35,696 nucleotides of DNA from a virus. The position numbers and the translations under genes are program-made. Every line of letters begins with the position of its first letter. The stretch's first letter is position 1. The DNA lies in IMG/VR virus record IMGVR_UViG_3300007351_000036, positions 1 to 35,696 of that record; one strand, 5' to 3'. This document shows positions 14,520-22,750 of this stretch, in pieces. The notes beneath the pieces are model-generated. The model worked only from the letters and a program-made list of their open reading frames with translations. It did not search any database and was not told the DNA's origin.

Positions 14520-15716
14520 TTACGCGCCGCTTCCGTTGCTCGCCACGCTTGCCTTCGGATCCAGCCTGGTCCCGCCGATGATGTGCATGCCCTTGTAGCG
14601 GATCTCGTTGGAGTCGAAGTCGCCCAGCGCCGGCTCGAGGCCGCCGCCGACCCGCTGCGTGTTCGGCGCCTTCTGGAAGAGCGCCGGCTCCTCGTAGCCG
14701 CGCAGGAAGGTCACCTCGAGCGCGGGCCGGCCGACGTTGGGGTCGGCGAACAGGAACCAGCTCGTGTTGCCGTTGGCCGCCGTCGCGACGATCGGGATGT
14801 AGGGGTCGACGACGAGCCGCACGCGGTTGCGCATCCAGTTCTGCGCCTTGAGCTGCTGCTGGGCCGTGCCCGCCGCGGCATTCGGGTCGATCGTGATCTC
14901 GGTCGCGTTGATGATGTTCTGCGCCGTGATTTCGAGCGCCGGCGGCACGACGAGCACGACGACGTCGATGAAGATCGGCTCGCCGTTGGCGTCGACCATC
15001 GCCGCGAGCACCTGCATCGCCGTCTGCAGCCCCGTAATAGAGAGCGCGGGGTTGCCAGTGACGATGTTGGCGTTGCCCGCGGTGTAGAGCGAGGCGTGCG
15101 GGCCGTTCGCGTCGACGTAGAGCTGCGTGGCAAAGCGCGACTCGGTGCGCCGCGCCCCGCGCGCCAGCCGGGCCGGTAGGTCGCGGAAGGCGTCGAGATC
15201 GTCGTTGATGAGCATGCGCCAGTTGATCCCGAAGGCCTTCTCGTAGACCTGCACCTGGGTCAGGTACCCAGTCTCGGCGAGGTCGTCGCTCTGCTTGACC
15301 GCGGTTTGCTCGGGCTTCAGATAGTCGGGGTAGTAGCCCCCTTCCAGCCCGTCCATGGCGATGCGCCGCGCCTGGCGGAAGTCGCGCACCGTGCCCTGCC
15401 GGGCGAAGGCTCGCCACACGGCCGGCCACTCTCGATAGTTCGCGAGGAGCTGACGGTCGAGGATGTCGCCCATCAGGAGCGGGAAGTCGCTGGTGGACAT
15501 CGCTTCCTGTAGGCGGTGAGCCGGGATGCGCCCTTCGTAGATGCCAGCAAGGAAGTCGGTGGCCTCGGCGAGGCGCTGCATGTACATCGGCGAGCGCGAG
15601 CCACCGCGGATCAGCCGGCCGCTGCGGGCATAGAGCTGCTCGACCTGGGCCTGCTCGGCCCGGATGGACTCGCGGAGCTCCCAGAACTCCATCGGCTTGA
15701 CTGCTGCAACGGTCAT
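14520..15716 (-). CDS. Major capsid protein
   Basis: 398 residues, ATG at 15716. Residues about 1-110 are helical. The body resembles the Mu gpT/HK97-fold capsid family: RDFRQARRIAMDGLEGGYYP, VQVYEKAFGINWRMLINDDL, ARLARGARRTESRFATQLY, and a C-terminal block with EVTFLRGYEEPALFQKAPN. It follows protease/scaffold and cement genes and precedes connector genes, which is the standard order. The subunits should form the icosahedral shell. Confidence 0.85.
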   Translation of the reverse strand: MTVAAVKPMEFWELRESIRAEQAQVEQLYARSGRLIRGGSRSPMYMQRLAEATDFLAGIYEGRIPAHRLQEAMSTSDFPLLMGDILDRQLLANYREWPAVWRAFARQGTVRDFRQARRIAMDGLEGGYYPDYLKPEQTAVKQSDDLAETGYLTQVQVYEKAFGINWRMLINDDLDAFRDLPARLARGARRTESRFATQLYVDANGPHASLYTAGNANIVTGNPALSITGLQTAMQVLAAMVDANGEPIFIDVVVLVVPPALEITAQNIINATEITIDPNAAAGTAQQQLKAQNWMRNRVRLVVDPYIPIVATAANGNTSWFLFADPNVGRPALEVTFLRGYEEPALFQKAPNTQRVGGGLEPALGDFDSNEIRYKGMHIIGGTRLDPKASVASNGSGA

Positions 15717-15741
15717 TGTCGTTACCTCCTCCTCTCGGTGG

Positions 15742-16515
15742 TTACGCTACCCGCACGCCAAGCACGTACACCGTGCAGGCGGCGTTGCCGCCAGCCTTAG
15801 TGCGCGTGATTTTCAGCGTGCCGCCGGCCGCAATCTCATGCTGGGCGTCGTCGATCGTTCCCGCCCGGACGACGGTCTGATCGTTGACGTTGATGTCCAG
15901 CGCGTTGGTGATGGCGTTCGCCCCGTTCTTGGCCTGAACGGTGTTTGCCGCCCCTCCGGCGGCACCGGTCTTGACCGCCCACACGTCAAGCACGCGGGTC
16001 TTGTGGGTGAGCACGGTGTCGACGTCGCCGGTGGCCGCGTCGGCGATGTCGATGCGATGCAGCACCGGGATGCCACCAACCACGTTGGCGTTCGCTACGT
16101 TAGCGAGCTTCACGCCGTTCAGAATGCCGTCCGCGATCTGCGTGAATCCGGGCGGCAGCTTCAGCACGTTGATCGTCGCCGTGGCGCCGGCGTTCACCGT
16201 CTCGAGGGCGATGCCGAAGAAGTAGCCGCTCGACTTCTTCGAGAGCTTGGGGGTGTCCGCGTCGACGTAGTAGATGGCGTCGCCTACCGCCACCGCGGAG
16301 TTGCCCCCGTCGTCCACGCCCTTAACCGAGAGGTCCCAGACCCCGACGCCGAAGTCGACGCTCGTGTTGGTCGCCGCGTTGCCGCCATCGCCCTCGTCCG
16401 TGATGGCCACACCAGTGAAGGAGCCCACGCGCACCGGGTCGCCGGAGTTTGGCGCCGCCGGGTCGCTGCAGACGACCGAGAGGATCGTGTCGTCGAAGAC
16501 CTTGTTCTTGGCCAC
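15742..16515 (-). CDS. DUF2190-like capsid cement/decoration protein
   Basis: 257 residues, GTG at 16515. The N-terminal 120 residues match the DUF2190 pattern: DDTILSVVCSDPAAPNSGDP, VRVGSFTGVAITDEGDGG, a SVDFGVGVWDLSVKGVDDGG segment, and AVGDAIYYVDADTPKLSKK. These small beta-barrel proteins stabilise capsids at subunit junctions. The C-terminal 130 residues form a second domain (IPVLHRIDIADAATGDVDTV, AQHEIAAGGTLKITRTKAGG) that may project outwards. Order protease, cement, capsid is common in siphoviruses. Confidence 0.72.
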   Translation of the reverse strand: MAKNKVFDDTILSVVCSDPAAPNSGDPVRVGSFTGVAITDEGDGGNAATNTSVDFGVGVWDLSVKGVDDGGNSAVAVGDAIYYVDADTPKLSKKSSGYFFGIALETVNAGATATINVLKLPPGFTQIADGILNGVKLANVANANVVGGIPVLHRIDIADAATGDVDTVLTHKTRVLDVWAVKTGAAGGAANTVQAKNGANAITNALDINVNDQTVVRAGTIDDAQHEIAAGGTLKITRTKAGGNAACTVYVLGVRVA

Positions 16516-16518
16516 GTT

Positions 16519-16983
16519 CTACCTCCGTCCTGCCGCCGCGATCTTGGCGGCCGATTCGTTCAGGCCCAGCCGCTTGAAGGACTCCTCGATCTGCCGCTCG
16601 GAGTCCTGCAGAGCCGCCGGCTCGCCCCCCTCGCTCGGGCCCATGCCGCGGATCTTGCCGGAGCCGACGATCGCCTCGAGGTAGGCCATCTCCTGCTTGG
16701 CCGTCTCGGCGATCTGCTTGGCGAAGGCCTCGCGGTCGAGCTTGCCCTCCGCCACCGGCGGGTTGGCGGCGAGCGCCTCCACCAGCCGATTGCGGGTGAG
16801 GTCCGGCATCCCCGCGACCCGGCCCAGCGCCTCGGCGACGAAGCTGCGCGCCTCGGCGAGGAGCGCCCCTTCCTCGAAGCGCTTCACCTTGGCCTCCAGC
16901 TCGGCATTGCGCGCTTCGAGGCGGCTGACCTTCTCCTCGAGGATTGCCTTCGCCTCGACCAGTTGCTGAAGATTCAGGTCCAC
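16519..16983 (-). CDS. Nested scaffold protein from an internal start, 154 aa
   Basis: AAAAGGAGG precedes an in-frame GTG at 16983 by 8 nt inside the protease/scaffold gene. Translation from there gives the coiled-coil scaffold alone, beginning VDLNLQQLVEAKAILEEKV. Lambda produces its Nu3 scaffold from inside the protease gene C in the same way. Such a strong ribosome-binding site inside a gene in exactly this place is unlikely to be chance. Confidence 0.62.
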   Translation of the reverse strand: MDLNLQQLVEAKAILEEKVSRLEARNAELEAKVKRFEEGALLAEARSFVAEALGRVAGMPDLTRNRLVEALAANPPVAEGKLDREAFAKQIAETAKQEMAYLEAIVGSGKIRGMGPSEGGEPAALQDSERQIEESFKRLGLNESAAKIAAAGRR

Positions 16984-18030
16984 TTGGTCCCCCTCCTTTT
17001 GGTCTGTGCGGCCTGGTCGGGCCGCCTCGAATAGCGAGAGGATCTCGCCGCCTCTCCCGGCACGGGTCACGAAATCAACGCTCTTGCCGAGCGTAATGGC
17101 CTCGACGATCGGCCCCTTGCGCCCTTCGGCCTCGCCCTCCTTGGAGAGCCCGCCGCCGCGGATCGAGAGCCCGATGTGCTCCGCCAGCTCCTCCACGGGC
17201 TTCTGGTAGGCGCCGAACACCTTGGCGCTGGCGTAGAGCCCCGGTCCCTTGGGGCCCTGCTCCTGCCACTTCGCGTCCTCGGCGAGCACCGCCGCGAGGT
17301 CGCGCAGGTCGCGCTCCGGACGGCCGGCCTCCTCGGCCTTCGTCGGGTGGTTCCAGTACATGTGCATCCCCGACTTGAAGACCTTGGGGCCGTCGCGCTG
17401 GAGCACCTCCTTCGGGTAGTAGCCCGACGTGCCCCAGCCCGGGGTGATCAGGCGCACCGGAATGGTGCCGTCGCGGCGCACCTTCGCCTCGATGAGCTCG
17501 ACGCAGTCGCCGATGAGCTCGGTGTCCGCGCCGCCCTCGGAGATCTCGGTCGGCTTAGCCGCGGGATCGCCCCCGCCCTCCTCGGTGGGCAGCTCGGCGG
17601 CCGACTCCTGAGCCTTCTTTACCGGCTCGTAGGTCGTGACCGCGACGACTTCCTCCGGCTCGCCGAGCGTGACCTTATTGTCGACGAGCGCGTAGCTGCG
17701 GCGGTAGAGCTTGCCGGGGCTAACCGAGCCCGACGGCCCCTCGTCCTCGTAGACCACGGCCTGTGGGTAGACGTCGCGGACGTATATCCACCGCTTGCCG
17801 GCGGGGTCGATCTCGTTGCGGATCGCCGCACGCAGCAGGCTCTTGATGTCGTCGAAGGACATCTCGGCCTCCTGGAGCTGGCGGAGGGCCTCCGTGGCCT
17901 CCTTGCTCTCGTCGCCGCCCGTGGCCTCCGGCACGGCGAGCAGCGCCTCGAGCGCGGTGATCGCCGCCCGGATCTGCGAGGCGGTGGCGGCGCTGATGCG
18001 CTTGCCGATCTCGGTTAGGTTGATCTGCAC
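16519..18030 (-). CDS. Capsid maturation protease fused to scaffold
   Basis: 503 residues, GTG at 18030 behind GAGAGGAGG. Residues 55-140 form a phage-specific domain (KRWIYVRDVYPQAVVYEDE). Residues 170-330 resemble a prohead protease: GMHMYWNHPTKAEEAGRPER with His228, then ELAEHIGLSIRGGG with Ser289, the likely catalytic pair. Residues 350-503 are a coiled-coil scaffold (LEEKVSRLEARNAELEAKVK). The protease should cut the scaffold and capsid N-termini during maturation. A strong internal ribosome-binding site suggests a separate scaffold product. Confidence 0.78.
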   Translation of the reverse strand: MQINLTEIGKRISAATASQIRAAITALEALLAVPEATGGDESKEATEALRQLQEAEMSFDDIKSLLRAAIRNEIDPAGKRWIYVRDVYPQAVVYEDEGPSGSVSPGKLYRRSYALVDNKVTLGEPEEVVAVTTYEPVKKAQESAAELPTEEGGGDPAAKPTEISEGGADTELIGDCVELIEAKVRRDGTIPVRLITPGWGTSGYYPKEVLQRDGPKVFKSGMHMYWNHPTKAEEAGRPERDLRDLAAVLAEDAKWQEQGPKGPGLYASAKVFGAYQKPVEELAEHIGLSIRGGGLSKEGEAEGRKGPIVEAITLGKSVDFVTRAGRGGEILSLFEAARPGRTDQKEGDQVDLNLQQLVEAKAILEEKVSRLEARNAELEAKVKRFEEGALLAEARSFVAEALGRVAGMPDLTRNRLVEALAANPPVAEGKLDREAFAKQIAETAKQEMAYLEAIVGSGKIRGMGPSEGGEPAALQDSERQIEESFKRLGLNESAAKIAAAGRR

Positions 18031-18050
18031 GTCTTACCTCCTCTCGGCGG

Positions 18051-18107
18051 TCACGCCGCCTTCAGCCGTGTGCCCGGCTTCTGCCGGTACAGGCAATCGC
18101 ACCGTCA
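18051..18107 (-). pseudogene. In-frame continuation of the minor head gene past a TGA at the conserved Cys
   Basis: The minor head frame stops at TGA (18107-18105) right after GHPA, then continues RCDCLYRQKPGTRLKAA to a second TGA at 18051. The Mu gpF-like family ends in HPxCRC; here the first Cys position of CRC is occupied by TGA. The second stop lies 20 nt before the next start, matching the tight spacing of this operon, whereas the first leaves an atypical 74-nt gap. It is either a recent nonsense change, a sequencing error, or recoding. Confidence 0.6.
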
Positions 18108-18929
18108 GGCCGGATGGCCCAGGGGCCGCTTGTGTCCGCTCTTGAACGCCTGCCGGAGCGGGATCCAACCCTGCGCCTGATTTCCCCGGCACAGCTTGCT
18201 CACCCGGTCATCCCCTACGGTCTGCCAGTACTTCTCGATCTCGTAGCCCTCGCCGGCGAGATCCTCGGCCGCGGCGAGGTTCCCCTCCTCGTAGGCGTTG
18301 CCGAGCTCCGTCGCCGCCACCAGCTCAGCCCGGTTCTTAATGTGCCCCTGCGGCCGCGGCGCCGCGAACTCGCGGAACTGGGCGACGATCGCCTTCGCGT
18401 ACTGGTTGACCGACCAGCCCTGCTCGGCGCCACGGGCGAGGATGCCGCGGATGACCGTCTTGGTGGTCGCGTCCACGTGGCGCACGAGCTCGGCGCCGCA
18501 CTGGTCGAGGTAGGCGACCGCCCGCGGGTTCTCCAGCGTGAAGGAGAGGCCTGCCGGCGCGAGGTCGGTATAGAGCGACTGGCCGGCGGCCAGCATCGCC
18601 TCGGCGACTGCTTGCTCCAAGGGCGCCGTGAAGAGCTCGCGCGCCTCGGCGGAGGCCGCATCGAGCAGCGCCAGGATCGCCTCCCAGTCGGGCTCTGGCG
18701 TGGCCACTGGCGCCGCCTCGACGAGGGGCAGCAGGTCTTTCCGCGCGGAAAGACGGCGCGCGAAGGCCTGCCCCTGGGCGACGAAGGCCTTCCCGACAGC
18801 CTTGGCCAGCCGCTTCTCGAGCTTGCGCAGACGCCAGCGCTTCGAGACCCGCCGCGCCGCCTCGAGAAACTGGTCGAGGGCATCGAGCAGGAAATCGGCG
18901 ACGGGATCGCCCAGCGCAAGCGAGAGCAT
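18105..18929 (-). CDS. Minor head protein, Mu gpF-like (head morphogenesis), C-terminus truncated
   Basis: 274 residues, ATG at 18929. The N-terminal half is helical and basic. The C-terminal half is the gpF-like domain: AVAYLDQCGAELVRHVDATT, then RGILARGAEQGWSVNQYAKAI, RAELVAATELGNAYEEGN, a KYWQTVGDDRVSKLCRGNQ block, and a final GWIPL...GHKRPLGHPA. These proteins associate with the portal and enter the capsid. The conserved last motif is cut by a TGA. Residues 61-64 (SARK) come from palindrome copy 3. Confidence 0.8.
   Translation of the reverse strand: MLSLALGDPVADFLLDALDQFLEAARRVSKRWRLRKLEKRLAKAVGKAFVAQGQAFARRLSARKDLLPLVEAAPVATPEPDWEAILALLDAASAEARELFTAPLEQAVAEAMLAAGQSLYTDLAPAGLSFTLENPRAVAYLDQCGAELVRHVDATTKTVIRGILARGAEQGWSVNQYAKAIVAQFREFAAPRPQGHIKNRAELVAATELGNAYEEGNLAAAEDLAGEGYEIEKYWQTVGDDRVSKLCRGNQAQGWIPLRQAFKSGHKRPLGHPA
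18735..18754. repeat. 20-bp perfect palindrome around TTCCGCGCGGAA, copy 3
   Basis: The longest member of the palindrome set, GTCTTTCCGCGCGGAAAGAC, inside the minor head gene. It encodes LSARKD there. Confidence 0.85.
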
Positions 18930-19333
18930 CAGAGCCCCACCTCCTTGGACCGGGCCCTGTCGAGCACTTCCTGCCAGCGCTCGGCGTGGCTCTTGACCTC
19001 TGGTGCCGGGCGGCCGGTTAGCCTTGGGACCACGGCGGCCCGGAGTCGCCTGAGGAAATCCGGCCCTTCGGCCACCTCGATACCCAGCTCACGTGTCGCT
19101 TCTTGCAGTCGGCCACCGTTTGCCTTCAGCCAATGCATGAAGATGATGTCGGGGTCGCCTGGCTTCAAGGTGCGCTCGGCGATCTTCAACAGCACGTCGA
19201 CGACCGTCACTCGCGGCGCAGTGTTTGCCCCAGCTTGCGCGGCCTCCCGCGCGCACTCTGGACACAAGCCTGGCCCACCGCAGCGCGCCCTTACTCCGTC
19301 GACGTTAGGAACCACCCAACCGTGCCCACTCAC
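18929..19333 (-). CDS. Putative zinc-binding hypothetical protein, 134 aa
   Basis: GTG at 19333, forming a GTGA overlap with the previous gene, and its TGA shares one base with the next ATG. Residues 18-27 hold CGGPGLCPEC, a possible zinc knuckle, after a short N-terminal segment. The remainder is helical (FMHWLKANGGRLQEATRELG) with a C-terminal basic helix. No family is recognised. It is encoded between the DUF6527-like protein and the minor head protein. Confidence 0.5.
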   Translation of the reverse strand: MSGHGWVVPNVDGVRARCGGPGLCPECAREAAQAGANTAPRVTVVDVLLKIAERTLKPGDPDIIFMHWLKANGGRLQEATRELGIEVAEGPDFLRRLRAAVVPRLTGRPAPEVKSHAERWQEVLDRARSKEVGL

Positions 19334-19719
19334 TCGAACCGCCTCCCCTCTACGTCGTCGCCGATAATGCCGTCCCGGATGAAGCCGTGGTACTCGCCGA
19401 CGCAGTTGATCGACGGCGTGACCGTGATACAGGGTGGCTCCCCCGTGACCGTCCAGCCTCCCTCGCCGGCCCCATCCGCCCTGCTGTCCACGCAGAACCA
19501 GCGACCTCCCTTGTAGCTCGCGCTGGGCAGGCAGACGAAGATCGGCGGCCGCTTCCCAAGCCAGTCCCGCTTGTACTCAGCCGACAGGATGTGCTCGAGG
19601 TAGAAGCCGTCGTGCTCGGGGTCGAGCATCTTGGGCGCGAACCACATATCGCCCACCTCGGGCTGCCTGCCCTCGGCGACTTGCCGCTCGCGATCGATTA
19701 GTCGACACGGCCAGCTCAC
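19330..19719 (-). CDS. DUF6527-like protein, 129 aa
   Basis: GTG at 19719 overlaps the portal stop as GTGA; the end overlaps the next GTG likewise. Features are GDMWFAPKML, RDWLGKRPPIFVCLPS, GGWTVTGEPPCITVTPSIN, and CVGEYHGFIRDGIIGDD at the end. The block W.VTG.PP.ITV.PSI...C...HGFIRDG matches my memory of DUF6527, a small family found in phages and beside bacterial ubiquitin-like conjugation genes. No ubiquitin-like, E1 or E2 gene is visible here. Its role in a head operon is unknown. Confidence 0.5.
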   Translation of the reverse strand: MSWPCRLIDRERQVAEGRQPEVGDMWFAPKMLDPEHDGFYLEHILSAEYKRDWLGKRPPIFVCLPSASYKGGRWFCVDSRADGAGEGGWTVTGEPPCITVTPSINCVGEYHGFIRDGIIGDDVEGRRFE

Positions 19720-21410
19720 GCCGCCCTCCTCATCACCTCGGCGATCGCCGCCCGCAGCTCGCGCACCGCCTCGACGAAGGTCACCATCGCCTCATCGGTC
19801 TCGGAGACGTCCCGCTCCCCATCGTCACCCTGCTCATCGTCTCCCTGCCCGGGCTTCTCGCCCTGACCCTGCTTGGCGATGGCCTGCGCCATCTGCTGCT
19901 TCTCGGCCCGCCGCTTCGCCAAGAGCGACTCGCCGTCCTCCGGCGCGATCTTCTTCAGGAGCTCGTCGAGGTCCTCGATGCCCAGCGCCGACAGAAGCAG
20001 CCGCGCGAGCGTGTGATCGTCCATCGTGCCCACCGGCTCCTTGCCGTCCAGCGTGGCGGCGGAGATGACCGCCCGGATCCGCGCCTCGACGTCGCGCTCC
20101 AAAAGGTCGGGGAAGCTCACCTCGACGGTACGATCCTTGCCCTCGGGCAGCTTCCCGTTCATCGCCTGCGCCCTCTGCTCGATCACGAAGGCGAGGATCG
20201 CCTTGAAGACGTCGGCCCAGAGCGTCCGCCGATCCAGAAACTTGAGCTCGGTCGGGCGGTCGAGCGACTTCGCCGTGGCGAGGTTCCCGGTGGACACGTC
20301 GCCGAAGAAGGTCTCGGGCAGCCCCACCGCCGCGGCGACCATCAGCAGAAAACGCCGGCCCTCCTCGGGGTTGATCGTGGCGCCGCTGACCTTCATGGTC
20401 TCGAGCTTGTTGCCGGCGGCGGCGATGAAGGCCGCGCCCGCCGTCGGCGGCGGGTTCGTCTCCGACGTGCTGACGCCCAGCGTCGTCTTCAGCTTGTCCT
20501 TCGCCGCGGCGACGCCCTTCGCCCCGCCCTGAGTAGTGAGCTGGAAGACGAACCGCGAGAGGGCCCGGCTGATCGTCGCCCGGTCCTCGAGAAACTCCTT
20601 GTAGGCCCGCGCCCAGTCGAGGGCCTGATAGGTCTCGGGCAGGCCGAAGCGCATGTCGCTCAGCGCACCCACCCTCACGTGGTAGACCGGGACATTCCAC
20701 TCGACCTTGGCGCCCTGCGGCAGCACCGCGGCCGGATCGTCATTCCGCGCGGAAAGATCGCTAGCGCCATCCAGCTCGCCGCCCGCGACGTTGCGCCGCT
20801 CGAGCCGCCAGTCCGGGTAGTAGACCGTCTTCTGCTGGCCCCCTTGCGGCGTGTACACCCGCTTGTAGAACCAGGGCGACTTGGCGTCCTCCGGGTCGGT
20901 GACGATCTCCGCCACCTCTTCGACGGGAATGGTGCGCACCTTCACGGCCCCCGTGCTCTTGTCGGTGAAGAACACGAAGAACAGGTTGCCGAGCACCTGC
21001 AGGTCGCACTCCTTCAGGGTCCGCGCTTGATGCGAGGTGAGCTCCGCGCGGTTCGCCGGGTCGTCGAGGAACCCTTGCACGACCTCGTTGACCGCGGGAT
21101 CCTTGGCCTGGATGTTCACGCCCTGCGCCCAGACGTAGTAGGCCTGGACGTTGACGGCACGGTTGACGATCGGGTTCTTGAGGTACATCAGGCGTGACTG
21201 CCTGATGATCCGCGTGAGGGCCTCGCGACTGAACTCGCGGTCATTCTGCAGGTCGCTCAGCCTCGTCCAGCCCTCCTCCTCGAGGGCGAACTCCAGCTCG
21301 GAGATACGCTCCAGGAGGAGTGTGAGCGTCTCCTGGTAGCCGCTCTGGCTCTCTCGCAGCTCCGGTCGCCCGGTGGTCTCGGCAAGCCTCTGCCGCCGCT
21401 TCCTGCTCAC
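19716..21410 (-). CDS. Portal protein
   Basis: 564 residues, GTG at 21410. The portal dodecamer forms the DNA entry vertex. Family features include an N-terminal helix, YLKNPIVNRAVNVQAYYVWA, GFLDDPANRAELTSHQART, a stem region ending VPVYHVRVGALSDMRFGLPE, and MVAAAVGLPETFFGDVSTGN near residue 360. The C-terminus is acidic and Gln-rich (KPGQGDDEQGDDGERDV). It directly follows terminase, as expected. Residues 220-223 (SARN) come from palindrome copy 4, in a loop-like stretch. Confidence 0.9.
   Translation of the reverse strand: MSRKRRQRLAETTGRPELRESQSGYQETLTLLLERISELEFALEEEGWTRLSDLQNDREFSREALTRIIRQSRLMYLKNPIVNRAVNVQAYYVWAQGVNIQAKDPAVNEVVQGFLDDPANRAELTSHQARTLKECDLQVLGNLFFVFFTDKSTGAVKVRTIPVEEVAEIVTDPEDAKSPWFYKRVYTPQGGQQKTVYYPDWRLERRNVAGGELDGASDLSARNDDPAAVLPQGAKVEWNVPVYHVRVGALSDMRFGLPETYQALDWARAYKEFLEDRATISRALSRFVFQLTTQGGAKGVAAAKDKLKTTLGVSTSETNPPPTAGAAFIAAAGNKLETMKVSGATINPEEGRRFLLMVAAAVGLPETFFGDVSTGNLATAKSLDRPTELKFLDRRTLWADVFKAILAFVIEQRAQAMNGKLPEGKDRTVEVSFPDLLERDVEARIRAVISAATLDGKEPVGTMDDHTLARLLLSALGIEDLDELLKKIAPEDGESLLAKRRAEKQQMAQAIAKQGQGEKPGQGDDEQGDDGERDVSETDEAMVTFVEAVRELRAAIAEVMRRAA
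20743..20754. repeat. TTCCGCGCGGAA palindrome, copy 4
   Basis: Inside the portal gene, read as LSARND. The minus-strand context is CTTTCCGCGCGGAATGAC, close to copies 1 and 5. Confidence 0.85.
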
Positions 21411-21418
21411 TTCGCCCC

Positions 21419-22750
21419 CTAGTAGCTCGAGATGTGGACGCGATCGTCGACCACTACCGTCTCCTCGACCTCAGTCGGCATGAGGCCGGCGACGACGTAC
21501 CGGAGGGCGTCAAGGCGGTGATACTTCTCCTTTTCCTTGATCTTCTCCGTCGTCGCCCCCAGCTCGTCGACCTCGCGGCTGTAGCTGCCCAGCTCGTCGC
21601 GCACGCCGGCGCAAGTGTCGAAGACGTAGAGCCGATACGTCTTGAAGAGCCCGATCGCGCGGTCGATGCCCGCCTCGACGTCGGCGAAGGGGGGCTCCTG
21701 CACCGGCACGCCCGCGGCCGTCCAGTCCCAGCGCTGCTGGTCCTCGGAGGGCGCGCCGCCCCAGATGGCCACCAGGTTCGTGCCCTCGGCCACCGTGAGG
21801 AAGTCGCCGGCGTGCTCGGCCGACGTCTTGCCGCCCTCGAGCGACTCGCGGTAGAGGTAGAACACGTTGGCCTTGGGATCCAGCGCCAGCCAGACCAGCG
21901 CCGTGTGCACCGGGCCGAAGTCGGCGCCGGCGAAGCGCGGCCAGTGCGGCGGGATCCGGAAGGGACGCACGAGGTGACCGCCCGCCTCGCGGTACTCGTC
22001 CCGGTAGTCGGAGTAGATCAGGCCGGCAGGCTTGGAGAAGAGCCCCTGATAGAACATGGCGAACTTCCAGTCCGGCAGCTTACGCCGGGCCCGCTCGAAC
22101 TCCCTCCGCGGGAAGGCCGGGTTGAGGATCGACTCGAACTGGACGACCTCGAAGTCCGGGTCGCCCTTGCGCCACTCGTCGAACACCTGCTGCTTGAGCC
22201 AGCCGGTGTTGTAGATCGTCGTGCCGCCGAAGATGCGCCCCTCGTTGAGCGAGAGCCGCCGCAGGATCGCGAGCCACGAGTCGAGCTTGAAGTCGTCCTG
22301 CCCCACCTCGTCGAGCCAGGCGCCCTTCGCGGTCGCCGACTCGAGGCTCTCGGGGTTGGTCGCCGAGCCGAAGATCACGCGCGTGGCGTCGCGGAAGAAC
22401 TGGAAGACCCGGTCGCCCGCGCGCCAGTAGCCGAGCTTCAGCGTGTCCTGGAAGAGCCGCAGGAACTCGGGCAGCATCTTCAGTTTGAGCAGCGGGAAGG
22501 TGCTCGTCACCGCCAAGTAGTCCCCCTCGCCGCAGCGTTGGATCTCCCGATAGAGCCAGATCGGGCCGAGGCTGGTCTTCCCTCCTTGGGTACCCGCCAA
22601 GCCGAAGACGAAGCGGCGCTCAGAGCGCAGCAGGCGGGACTGACCGGGATGCGGTTTGACGACGAGCCGGCCATCCTTCTCAACCCTCCACAGCTCCGGT
22701 TTGGGCTTCTTCGCTGGTCTCGTCGACGGGGTCGGGCTCGTCTCCTCCAT
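21419..22750 (-). CDS. terL: Terminase large subunit
   Basis: 443 residues, ATG at 22750. It is the ATP-driven packaging motor and headful or end-cutting nuclease. Walker A is GTQGGKT (residues 53-59), Walker B is GAWLDEVGQ with Asp147-Glu148, and a coupling motif is GGTTIYNTG. The RNase H-like nuclease has GADFG (Asp277), YVFDTC (Asp378) and HRLDALRY (Asp414). Length is usual for the family. The start lies inside the small-subunit gene, overlapping it by 71 nt, which suggests reinitiation. Confidence 0.95.
   Translation of the reverse strand: MEETSPTPSTRPAKKPKPELWRVEKDGRLVVKPHPGQSRLLRSERRFVFGLAGTQGGKTSLGPIWLYREIQRCGEGDYLAVTSTFPLLKLKMLPEFLRLFQDTLKLGYWRAGDRVFQFFRDATRVIFGSATNPESLESATAKGAWLDEVGQDDFKLDSWLAILRRLSLNEGRIFGGTTIYNTGWLKQQVFDEWRKGDPDFEVVQFESILNPAFPRREFERARRKLPDWKFAMFYQGLFSKPAGLIYSDYRDEYREAGGHLVRPFRIPPHWPRFAGADFGPVHTALVWLALDPKANVFYLYRESLEGGKTSAEHAGDFLTVAEGTNLVAIWGGAPSEDQQRWDWTAAGVPVQEPPFADVEAGIDRAIGLFKTYRLYVFDTCAGVRDELGSYSREVDELGATTEKIKEKEKYHRLDALRYVVAGLMPTEVEETVVVDDRVHISSY

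Noticed and set aside
18080-18104. SECIS element after the in-frame TGA
   Set aside because: Only a 4-bp UGCC/GGCA stem and a weak outer pairing are visible; this is not enough to claim selenocysteine.
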